64,000 bases of DNA from Metopolophium dirhodum (lineage: Eukaryota > Arthropoda > Insecta > Hemiptera > Aphididae): contig NC_083562.1 of the NCBI RefSeq assembly GCF_019925205.1, positions 24,924,001 through 24,988,000 of the forward strand, read 5' to 3'. The notes under the pieces were generated by a model, which saw only the letters and a program-made list of their open reading frames with translations, had not been told where the DNA came from and made no database searches. This document shows, piece after piece, positions 31,858 through 43,200 of the stretch. The position numbers and the translations under genes are program-made. Position 1 is the stretch's first letter. Each line of letters opens with the position of its first letter.

Positions 31858-32723
31858 AATTAATATTTTCTAAACATATAATTTAAAAGCAAAAATTGTT
31901 AAAATAATAAAAAATATATTTATATAGGTAGGTGGTACCTATTTCATAATTAATATTTTTAAAATTTAAAATATTAATATAATACTAATTCTGAACCTGC
32001 AGGTTTTGGTGCAAACAACAGAAGCCAATAACTATAGTAAGTAACAAATAATACCTGTTATAATATATAGGTAATAAATAATAATCAAAAATCAAAGTGG
32101 AAATTATACATTTTTACGTAGAACACGGACTAAGATATAATGGAGCAGATTATCAGTGGCCTCGAATGTATGTCCAAGAGGCTAATGCGGGGGGTTGCAT
32201 TGATAATTGAGAGTTTACAGCGCCATCTGTATAAAACACGGACTGAGATACAAAATGTGACGCTAAATAAAACCACTGGTAGCGCTGAAAACATTCAATT
32301 ATGAGTGTTGATGATAACAGAGGTTCCTTTTTGCGGGCCGTCTTGTCGATTCCAGTCCATTATATTATCTTAGTCCGTGACGTAGACCTATCCGGCTTGA
32401 TAATCCCTCGATAATAATAATAATAATAACATTGGTGATAAATGATGATAAAATAATAATAATAAGTATTAACCTTAAAATATTATTGATAATTTCTAAG
32501 TGATAAGAAAGTTCATTTATATTTTTTAAAAGCGCAAGCAAACATCAATATTATACCTAATATTATTATATTATACTGTATTAACTCAAGTATAGTAAAC
32601 TATTAAATATAAACCAAACGCACTCATTTGTTTTGTATTATACTATTATAATCGAATAACTAAACATAAAAACGTATTTAATTAGATTTTTACATAGTTA
32701 AGTCAATCAATTATTATTACAAA
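31858..32723. promoter_or_regulatory. Divergent promoter region of VPS33B and the M3-like gene, with a MITE
   Basis: The two start codons point away from each other across 866 nt. A transposon of the CACGG family (32124..32379) sits in the middle. A short ATAATAATA run lies near 32410. Core promoter elements are not assignable. Confidence 0.5.
32124..32379. mobile_element. 256-bp MITE of the CACGG family
   Basis: Ends CACGGACTAAGATA and its complement TATCTTAGTCCGTG style terminus (right end ATTATCTTAGTCCGTG). Flanks ACGTAGAA (32116..32123) and ACGTAGAC (32380..32387) match at 7 of 8. A further end-like motif CACGGACTGAGATAC lies inside at about 32237, suggesting a nested or rearranged copy. 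The interior is not AT-poor and has no ORF. Confidence 0.8.
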
Positions 32724-35700
32724 ATGTTGTTTGTTTCACGTTGCACAAGATTGTGTCAAAACATAATACCAAAACACAAGAATTGTGCACTAACCAGAGT
32801 ACCTAGTCGAAATGGATATATTGTATTGTAAGTAAACCAATAGGGTTATATATAAATTAATGCTAAAAATTATTTAAGGATTTGTAATAAGATTCAAAAA
32901 TTCCTTACAATAAAGACCAAAAATATCTATTATTATTTTTGGTTAAATAAAATATCACTAGGTACCTATAACATTAATTGTGATTTTATTATTGTACTTT
33001 TCCTACTCAATTAGTAGTTAATATTGAATGAATACGATAAATAATTAAATTTCACTATCTTAGATTGCCAGAAATCAGTAAAGATTTAACAGAAAGTCTT
33101 TTACAAGTAAATGCTGACCATCCAAGTTTTACAGGCTTAGATATCAAAAAATGTGAGAACACAATTAGTAATCAGTTTATTGATTTTGAATGTGGCATAC
33201 GCGATATTGAAGATTACCTTAACTCAGGTAATATAATTTTGGGTAATGATTACTAGAAAACATACACCTTAACTTATGAACTGGTTTTCTTTTTAGTTGA
33301 AGATGGAAAATATGACTTATTTAAAGATGTATTAGAACCAATTGAGAATCTTAGTCATAAATTTGATCAAATATGGGCTGTATTAAAAACATTATATTTA
33401 GCTGACAGTTCAGTAATGCCGGCTCGAATATATTATCCAATACACAATAAAGCATGTATGTCTCATACAACCAAATACAATAGCAAACCTATTTATGAAG
33501 CATGTAAAGTGAGTATTATTTTATTAAATTTAATTATTCTCTTGTGTAAATAAATATCAAATAATGTACAACTTTTTTTTAGAAAGCTGATTTGTCTAAA
33601 TTAACTGAAGAACAAGTAGCAGTTGTAAATAAATTTATTAAAGAAGGAAAACTCAATGGACTTGAACTTAGTGAAAAACTTGATTATTCATTTAAAGCAA
33701 ATAAACAAAAATGCAGTGCTAAGCAAAAATATTTTAAAATTCGTTTAGAGGTAAGATTTATAATGTTTGGTACTGATTTGGTTATTGCAATTAAACAATT
33801 ATATTCACCTGCAATTTTTTATAATATTTGGTATACTTTTTAATTTTTTACCTTAAATGGATTAAACTTGATCATTGTGGTCTAAAAAAATGTACCTTTT
33901 TTATGTAAGTAAGCATAATGCTTGTTTAGCATTCCAGTTTAATCATTTATCATTCCTCAAAATAATGTGCTCATTTAAACCATAATGATAAATATTGTGA
34001 ATATCGTAAGAGAAAACTAGTTGCAAGTGAATATATTTTTTTGGTACCATTAAAAGCCTGTAATGACTTCCAAATTGTGTATCTAAATGAATATTGTACA
34101 TTTAGATGGCATGGAGTCAATTTCAACAAATAATTGATAATCCACAACTAGTCAAAGATTTTCCAGAAGACCTTTTGACATTAATGGCACTAAATAAGTA
34201 ATATTTTATATAAATATTATATAATCTTGTAATTAAAAAAAAATTATTATTTGTGTTCATTTTACAGAAATAACCCTAAGAAACGTCCATGGAAAGTTGC
34301 CTTGACATGGGGTACTGCAGATAGATTTATTGAGTATTGTCCTGACAGAGATTTACGTTGGAATGTTTGGCAAGCTTATGAAAAGGCTGGATCACCTGCT
34401 GACGAAAAAAGAGAACTTAATAATGGTTTAGAAGTTGAAGAAATCCGAAAATTAAGGTAAATTAAATATTAATTATGAATTTTTAAAAAATTGTCGATAA
34501 CAATAAATATTTGGTACTTGCAAATTAGTAAATATTCAACTTACATAGTTACATAATACAAATTGTCAGCCTAATTCGCAATTGTTATCTCCATATTGAC
34601 TATTTTTCAGGAGAGATGAAAAACCTTTTATTAATATGTTTTACCTAATTCGCAATTATTGTAACTTCATATTAGTATATTATGGAAAAATTTTGTTTAA
34701 TCAATATTTAACATTTTAGATTCTGAGTGGAGCGAGGAAACTAGTGGTCTTACAATGGTGTTAATTTAATTATTTATTTATTTTTTTTTATCCTGTTATA
34801 CAAAATTTACACCAGAAAGAGTGCTTTGATTTCAACATATAGTATCTTATCTTTTAGCAAATTGGATCAAGATGGTACTTAAGAGAAGTCATTTTTCGAT
34901 TTTCTCAATAGTTATTAAATGCCACGGGAAAAACCACCGACAAAATACAAAAAACCGTTAAAAACTTGATTTTAATTTCTAACGCTTTTTGTTTATCACC
35001 AAACGAATAAAAATAAAAATAAAAATTTTAGTTATTTTGTTGTAATATATAATATTCATTCAACTTACAAGCTATAATAAATAATAACATTATAAAATAT
35101 CCAGACTGACAACATATCTCCTCTCAGAATCGTTTTTCGTATACAATAATATCATTGAATTCAAGTTTAATGCAATCCATTATACAGTGACCCACTTCTA
35201 ACCTACTGTACAGCAGAGGTACATCCACTTACTTACTTTTTTATTATTAAGATAACGTTACACACACATACATTATCTCCGTTTTACAAATGCATAACAG
35301 CAAATTGTATATTCTGAATATAAAAATGTGTAAGTTGTAAACTGCTTATGTATTTTTAAACCAGTGGCATAATTTCAATTTTTTTATTTTAATACACATT
35401 AGTATGCAGTTTACAAATCTTTTCTAGAACTTATCCATTATTCAGGCCAACTAATTAAAAAAAAATACCAAATCACAATAATATTGAATTTTAAATATGC
35501 AAATGTTTCTCTTGCGGTTTAAATGATTCCATGTTTAAGATGCTCATAACTTGCTTTGAAATTAAATTATTAAATAAAACCTATGAGATGCACTGAATAA
35601 TACTCTTACTTCTAAATTTGATTATAGATCAATTCACTCTATAAGAGTTAAATTAATTATTCAGAACACACAATTTACTACGTTAACATATTTGTATAAC

Positions 35701-38700
35701 GTAATAAACGCTTGCAGATATAGCATCCTCTTAACATTAATCCATATCAATATCTATCTGTATGTATATATTATATAAATAAATGTGAAATGTGATTTTT
35801 ACTTACCAGTTAACTCAAAAACTATCAAATGAATTAGAACTGAGTTTTTTCAATTTAAAGAGTAATTATGAAGCAGGATTTATTGACCCGACTGTCCACA
35901 GAATATTGAGAGATAGGAATTCACCAGTTGTACTATTCACACAGTAAAAAAAAATTTGTATAGTTTAGCAGAATCGCGTTGCTTTCAGATTTTTTTTTAA
36001 ATAAAATAAAATAATATTTAATTAATTATTTGTTATTCAAACGTATAATAAAAGGCAATGTCCTTATGTTTTTAGCTTATAGACTAATCGACCAATTTTG
36101 ACAAAAGTTTCAGTGATTGATGATTGTTCTTATAGGTATCAGGAATGTTTAGAGAGTAGTTTAAACCACATTGAAAATATACCAAGTGCTATATCCAATA
36201 TACCACAGCACTCACAGCCTGCTAATATATTAGTTCATAAAGCGAGGTACACCGATGCCAATTTGCTCGTAAACTGAGGTACACTAAAACTGAGATATAG
36301 TGTCTTATTTTATGTTTTTTCATTTTTTCCTTGGTGATATAGAGTTGTACACTTTTGTAGCTAGTAAAATATAATAATAATAATATAAAAAATGTGGTAT
36401 CAACTATTATCATTATTTAATAATCACAATTCACATATAACAAAGTGTAGACAATTTCCTTGTTTCATTAAAAAGTTGGAGTAGAGTTATTTTGTTGGAA
36501 TTTTAACACTTGATTTCTTTGAAAGGTCTAATTAAATCTCGAATTAAAGTTGTGATATTGCTATGGCTCAGTGCAATATATTTAGTAAATACATTAAAAT
36601 CAAGTTTTTGGTGTTGTAACTTGTGGCAATTGCTTAATTCATCTCTGACTTATTTATTACCTATCTAAAGGTAGTACATTTCTACTGAATAATTAAAATA
36701 AAATAATTCAATACTATTCTATGTATTTATTTAAATGATTGTTTTGTATTATTATTATTTATTTTATTAATATATTATGTTAAATATTATAAATTATAGA
36801 CTTGAAGCTGCTGAAAAATTGGGGTTTAAAAATTATGGTGAATTATCATTGATTACAAAAATGGCACCTTCAATTTCAGTAATAGAAAATACATTATTGA
36901 CATTATTGGATAAAGGTAAATTACAATATACTTTATATTTTTTGTTTTATTCTGTATTATTTTAAATTATTTTGATTAATTGTACAACAATTAATATATT
37001 TGAGAGTTATTTACTTCAGATATATTATATTTATTATGTACCTAAACTATTATGCAATAAATAATTATTTACAGCAAGACCCTTACAAGACAAAGAAATA
37101 GAATCATTACAACAGTTTTCAAATAAAAAGGGTAACGAGTATCCTATTCAAATGTGGGATGTTAGTTACTGGTCAAGATTACAAAAAAAAGAACTTTTTG
37201 GGTTAGTTAGTTTCCAATTGAATTCTTCATATTGGGGTATTTAATGCATATATGTATAAAAAATATTATTATTTTAGTTATGATGAAGTTCAGTGGTCTG
37301 AGTACTTCCCATTAGATCGAGTTTTAGATGGTCTCTTTGAACTATGTAGACGACTCTATGGAATACGCATTTTAGAAATGCCGAATAGAGCTGACGTCTG
37401 GCATCCTGATGTCAAATATTATGAAATAATACACGAAAATGACCCTTCAATTGTGGCTGGATTTTATTTAGACCTCTGTTCTCGGTATGTACTATAAATT
37501 ATAAATTGGAAGTAAATTTGTTAAATTTTTTGATAAATTAATTTTCAGGCCACAAAAAATGAAAACTGTTGGTGAACCTGGTTGGTTAGTAACTCATAGG
37601 ACTGCATCATCAATACCAAAAAAAGTATTACCTTTAACGGCCCTAATAATGAACTTCCCATCAATGCAGAATAAAAACCCAAGTTTATTGAGTTTCGACC
37701 AAGTGAAAATCTTATTTGGAAAAGTAAATGTCTTGTTTGTTGATATAATATAACTGATAATATTCATAATATTTTGTAAAATAAATTTTAGTTTGGGCAT
37801 TTATTGCAAAATGTTCTTTGTCAAGTGCATTATGCTGAAGTATCTGGTTTGAGTAATGTTGAATGGGATGCTGTTGGAATAACCAGTAATTTTATGATTC
37901 ATTGGTAATTAATATTAGATGAATATCTATATATCTATACTGTTGCTTATATTTATTTAAAATATTTATTATTTCTTCAGGTTGTATGATAAAGATACAT
38001 TTGACAGTATTAATAGCCACTACAAGACAGGTAAAAGATTACCAAATGATCAACTGACTGAAATGAAACAACACATGGCTGGGTTCAATACTTGTGATGA
38101 ACTCTTCAAATCTATGATTGACATTAAAATGCATACTATGTAAGAATATAACATTTTAATATAGTTGTGTGCATTTAAAAAATATTGAAAAGTGAAAAAT
38201 AAATATTTTATTTTATTATTCATTGGTATCCTAAGTGGTAAAACGTCATAGGAAAATATGAGACAATTTCTACCTACTTAGAATACGAACAAATAATTTG
38301 GTTTTATTAAATGTAAAAAATATATTTTTTCACAAATTTGAATTTAATAATTAGGGCTCAGATTTCGATGCATTTGCATTTTCTTTCTGAAATGCTTAAC
38401 ATTTTTAAAACCAATATATGAGTGTGTAATAAGTACATCCCACTAATAACAACATTTTTTGGTGGCATGTTTTGAGGTTTTTTGTTTAAATGCATTATTA
38501 AACGTTTTTTGGGTATTATTTTATTTTTGAGGTAATTTTTTATCCTATTTTTAGTAATATTAAGAAAAAAAATCTATAATATTATTACATAAATACACAT
38601 ATTGTAGTATTGTAGTATAACAACATAAGGTAAACTGGTTATTAAATAAAACTATTCACAGATTTATCTTGATATCTGGGGAATTTGTTTAGTACATTTT

Positions 38701-39913
38701 TAGAATTTTTGGTCATAAATGCATTTTTTTTATATTTTTAGGGCATTTAAATCCAGCTCTAGTAATAATATGTATATATTTGTCAAAATATTTTTTTTTA
38801 TACTGTTCTTAGATTAGACTAGTTGCACGCAAGCTAACGGTGGCTGGTGTGACAGGTCTACCCAGTAAATATCCCAAAACAGCATAAATTTAAATATGAG
38901 ATAATGTTGAATTTGTCTCATTCTGCCTGGCATAGGGAGGAATTGGAAAACTGGTGCGAGTTATTGTTACGTTATGAGGCATGTCTCACTGTTCATATAT
39001 TTGTTTAATTTTATTTTTTAGTTATCGTCATTAACTTAGTTATTTATGTTACATCATTGATTGCAGTAAACTCATTACTGTGGTTGGTTTTTGATTTATG
39101 GTTTGTTTATTTCTGGTGTGATATTGTCTAATTATCAATAATATTGTCTTGATGTCTGATTTATTTTTTTTTCAATGTCTCCTCTTGATTTAAAGACTAA
39201 CACCTTGCACTAGTAAATTTAAAGTATAATATGGTTAAAGTATTAAGTTTAAGTATTATGGCTTAACAAAAAAACTTTTAGACATAACTTTTGTGGAACA
39301 CTTCTGTTAGGCTTTCAGTTATTTAATAATAATAGTTTAAAAATAAAACCTTTCTGGAATTCTTTTAAAAAATGTGTGATACTATCACATCACTCCTGTA
39401 TATTATACTGAATTTGATGTATAGAGTATTTGGTTTATAATTATCTTTTATTGTGTTCTGTTATATTTATATATACTAATATATTTATCTTTTAGTAAAA
39501 CAAATTGGAATGACCTGGTGAAAGAAATGTGGAGTAATTACTACGGATTTCCATTAAGTAAATGGAACAGTTTCCCATGCAGGTTTGCTGAAGTTATGTC
39601 TAATGAACAAGGAGCAGCAAGTTACTACTCTGGATTGTGGTCAAGAATAATAGCGGCTGATGTATTTCAATCATTTAAGGCTCCAGATGAAACTACTAAA
39701 AATTTAGGATATAAGTAATACTTGAATTTTATCACAGTTAATATTTCATATTTTACATTTTTGTTATTTAATAATTTTAGTTTTCGAGATACCTTTTTTG
39801 CATTTGGTGGCAGCTGTCCATCTGGAGAAATATTCAGACGTTTCAAAGGACGAGACCCTAATCCTGAAGCATTTATTAGTGATCTTGGACTCGATAAAGA
39901 TGATAGTAATTAA
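32724..39913 (+). CDS. M3-family oligopeptidase A-like protein, catalytic site lost (725 aa)
   Basis: A full-length member of the thimet oligopeptidase/OpdA (M3) fold. Exons: 32724..32827, 33064..33227, 33297..33508, 33583..33750, 34106..34197, 34268..34456, 36800..36915, 37075..37201, 37278..37484, 37549..37723, 37792..37904, 37981..38139, 39496..39714, 39781..39913 (2178 nt, every phase consistent). The N-terminus (MLFVSRCTRLCQNIIPKHK) lacks acidic residues and could be a mitochondrial leader. Family landmarks are kept: SYWSRLQKKELFGYDE, VSGLSNVEWDAV, GAASYYSGLWSR, FAFGGSCPSGEIFRRFKGRDP. The zinc motif HEFGH is replaced by GKFGH (517-521), and the third zinc ligand, expected as Glu in the VELPSQ segment, is Gly547 (VGITSN). 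So two of three zinc ligands and the catalytic Glu are gone. It should not be a peptidase, yet the frame is intact. Confidence 0.9.
34457..36799. other. Intron 6 of the M3-like gene, with repeats
   Basis: A 2.3-kb intron, much longer than its neighbours. It holds one copy of the aphid-type repeat with GATTCTGAGTGGAG and CTCAGAATCG ends (34717..35240). Nothing coding recognised. Confidence 0.55.
34717..35240. mobile_element. Repeat copy with GATTCTGAG and CTCAGAATCG ends
   Basis: Begins TTAGATTCTGAGTGGAGCGA and ends with a segment through CAGAATCGTTTTTCGTATAC, GTGACCCACTTCTAACCTAC and GTACATCCACTTA. The same parts occur in reverse order and orientation at 55147..55496 and as fragments at 49090..49130, 57560..57690 and 58830..58925. 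Interspersed non-coding element, probably a DNA transposon. Confidence 0.65.
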
Positions 39914-40261
39914 TTTATAGTTTAGTTATGTGTTATTATTTAAACACATCCAAAATGATGGATATTTATTATGTTATAATGTGTATAAAATATTTTCAAT
40001 ATAATATACATTACAAAGTATAATATTAAAATATTTTCTTTGGTTTAAAAAATTGTTAGAAATAATAAATAACTGAATAATCTTATAAAACATTTATCCC
40101 ATTATTTAGATATCCTTGTTTTGTTATGTTATGGTTGAGTGAGCACAGGCATAGTTACACATTGTTATTGATTAAACATGAAAAACTAAAGAGTTGATAA
40201 TAAAAATAAAATTTACTTTGTTTTTATTTTTATATTTTTAAACATTGTTAAATGTTTGGTC

Positions 40262-43200
40262 ATGTCTTACAGAACATATAATGAATTGTGGGCACAAGCT
40301 CAATTAACGCTGGATGAGGCTACAAAAAATGACTCAAACTTACTTACATCAAAAACTAATAAAGATAAAGTTGTTGTGTTCAAAGAGTTATCGACAGTCA
40401 TGGTCAGTTATATACTAGCCATTAATAAACTGGATGAGTGTTATGATCAAGTTATTCAGCCTCAGAAACGAATACTTATTAGAAACATTCTGGAATTAAC
40501 TTTGGGACGTTATTTAGAATTAAAAAACGACATGGTCAATTTGAACTATAATGAATTTACGTACTTGGATTCAGCAACTGCACAGCTAGGGTTATTACCA
40601 CAAGATGTAGAATTGACAATACCATCTCATTATCGAAATGAGCGGCTTAAAACAATTGAATGGCAAAATAAATTTATTGATGAAGTATTGAAGAAAACGG
40701 GTTTTTACGAAGAAGAGAAAATTGAAGTTGATATGCCTATCCGACAAGCAATATTATTGATACAAAAGCACGAGAGGGCGCGGCAGGGACGAATGAGAGC
40801 TCAATTTATGAAAGAAGTCAGAGCAATGAATAAACCTGATGCTGGAGATGTGGAACTTAGTGATAATGCGAGAAAAGCTGCAATGAAAATACAGAGAGTA
40901 TGGCGAGGTTTTATAACGAGGAGAAAAATTAGAAGTAGAGTTGTTGAAGAAATGTTGCTGATTGGCATGCTACCCCCAAACTCAATTGATACCGAGGAAC
41001 AACAAAAAGCTGAAGATGTTAAGAGTGCCAGAAGGATTGTTCAAACTAAACGACAGAAAGAATACGAACTAGCACTAATACAGGAAAAAGAAAAAGTATA
41101 AATCTTATTTATATATTTAATTATGGTTTAATAATTTAATATCTAAACATTGAAACTTAAAAGATTAGTGACCATGTGAAGGAAAAAATGAAAGAAGATA
41201 TCAGAGACGAAGTTCGAGCCTGGTACATGGGAGTGAAATCACAAACTGGTAAATTTCCCGATTTGCCATCTGAAGAAAGTGGTGGATCTGCTGTAATTTA
41301 TACTAGATACAAAACTGCCAGTTCTCATAGTAAATCAACTAGCCAGTCATCATCTAAAGGAACCAAGAGTTAGTTAGTTGATTTTTTCAAATCATAGAAG
41401 TTTAATATGTGTGTGTTATGTTATATAAGTGATAACTTTCGTTAGGTCATAAAAGCAAATCAATTGCGGGAAAAGAGTCAAAGGAAGAAGTTAAAAAAAA
41501 AGCTGACGAAGAAGAGACTGGTTTCAAAATGGGACCGTCAAATTTTCTCCAAGAACTCATGTTGGCTAGTTCAGAGTATGAAGAAGTATGGAAAGGAATG
41601 GACGAGTCAAAAAACTCAAGCCAAATGCATATTAAAAGCATTGTTAAGGCTCAAAAAGCAGCTGAAGTAGAACGAGAACTACGAAAGGTAAATTGGCAAA
41701 CATCTTGAGAAAAAAAATAATCATACGACTGACTGGATTGAATAAAATGTTTTTTTTTTCACAATTAGATAGTTGATGTAAATTTGAGAGCTGAACTTGA
41801 GATTTTACAAAATGCACTTGATAAAGATAATGCTATTCGAATCAAAAGGTCAAAGAAACAGAAAAAAGTAAAAAGAAGTAGCAAAAAAGCAAAGAAAAAA
41901 CGTGACAAGGATTTAACTCCTGATAGAACTGTAAATAAAAACAATAATTGCTTTTTTTTCTAATTTAAATAAAAAACAATTCATCAATACCTGTGCAACA
42001 ATAATGTAAATTAATATGAGAGTTCACCGAATAGAGGCTTTCTTAATACTAAAAATCTACTTTAATTATAGATATAGGCATAATCTGAGGTAAATTCTTG
42101 GGAGGAGAGGGGGGCAGTCTGTGGTAAAACTCAAAATCTATAAGGTAGAGATGAAAATGACCTCTGGCCACGTAACTTCACAGTGTATTATAGTAGGTAT
42201 GCACACAATATTTACTATTGTTTATTACAACATTTAAACACTCATTATTGCATTAATAATTTGCATTCAGTGTAGTATTGTATAGTGTAGATTAAATACA
42301 TTATATCATAATAAACATATTATTGTTTATTAAACAGGATACCTACTCTAGTACTATTCGGTAAAAATGAAACAAAATAAGAGATCGACAAATTATATTT
42401 TATTCCCAACAGACAGCACTTATGATACAAATATACAATCATTCAGAAATGTATGTATATTTTCGTATAAATTAAATTATATTTCACTTAAAAATGACTA
42501 AAATACATATTTTTAATAAATTGTACGTTTGTCCTATATATATTAGATGCTCGTTGAAAACAAAAATATGTTGAATACGATAAAAAACTAAACTGAGGTT
42601 ATAATCGATATTTGATTCTACGTACAGTCATGATATAGCTTAAGCCTTAAATACGTATACTGCAGTGTAGACTCTACACTGAACATCAATAGATACTCCG
42701 GTGCCCTTTTAACACGAAAAAATCATTCGCATTTTACTAAATATTTCCGCGGAGCCGTTTAGGGGGGGGGGGGGGATCTGGTACATTCAAAGGAGTGTAC
42801 ATAGCAATTTTTTAATTGCCCGACTTTCGAGTTGGTCTTCTACTCTTCTCTAGTTTTATCAGGTATCAACAGTATCCACTATTCATAAAACTATTAAAGA
42901 TCCCTTTAAATGATCTGCTTAAACTAGTAAGTACTATTATAATATTAATAGGTATGTATTATAATATAACAAATATATTCCATAATGTGATGACTGATGA
43001 AGTGATGAGTGATGACTCTAGTGACGAGTAAGTAGTAACCTTAACATAAAAATAAAAAATAACACACATCATTGTAAAATCAATACATTCAACGCTCTGC
43101 TCAGAATCTAAAATGATGTCTAAATCACATGGAAAACATAAGATATAGGTGCTATATTAAGTAAACAAATATATAAATATAAATGTCTCATTGACTATTG

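Noticed and set aside
37549..37904. Possibility that GKFGH is a mis-splicing artefact of HEFGH
   Set aside because: Both splice sites are good (GTAAAT donor, TTTTAG acceptor), the phase is correct, no HE-coding alternative is visible nearby, and the independent third ligand is also lost.
42816..43031. ORF ending in an acidic DDSSDE stretch before a GT
   Set aside because: The IQCA1 exons on both sides join in phase 0 without it, and the family sequence runs directly from TPDRT to the ESLFEEL segment.
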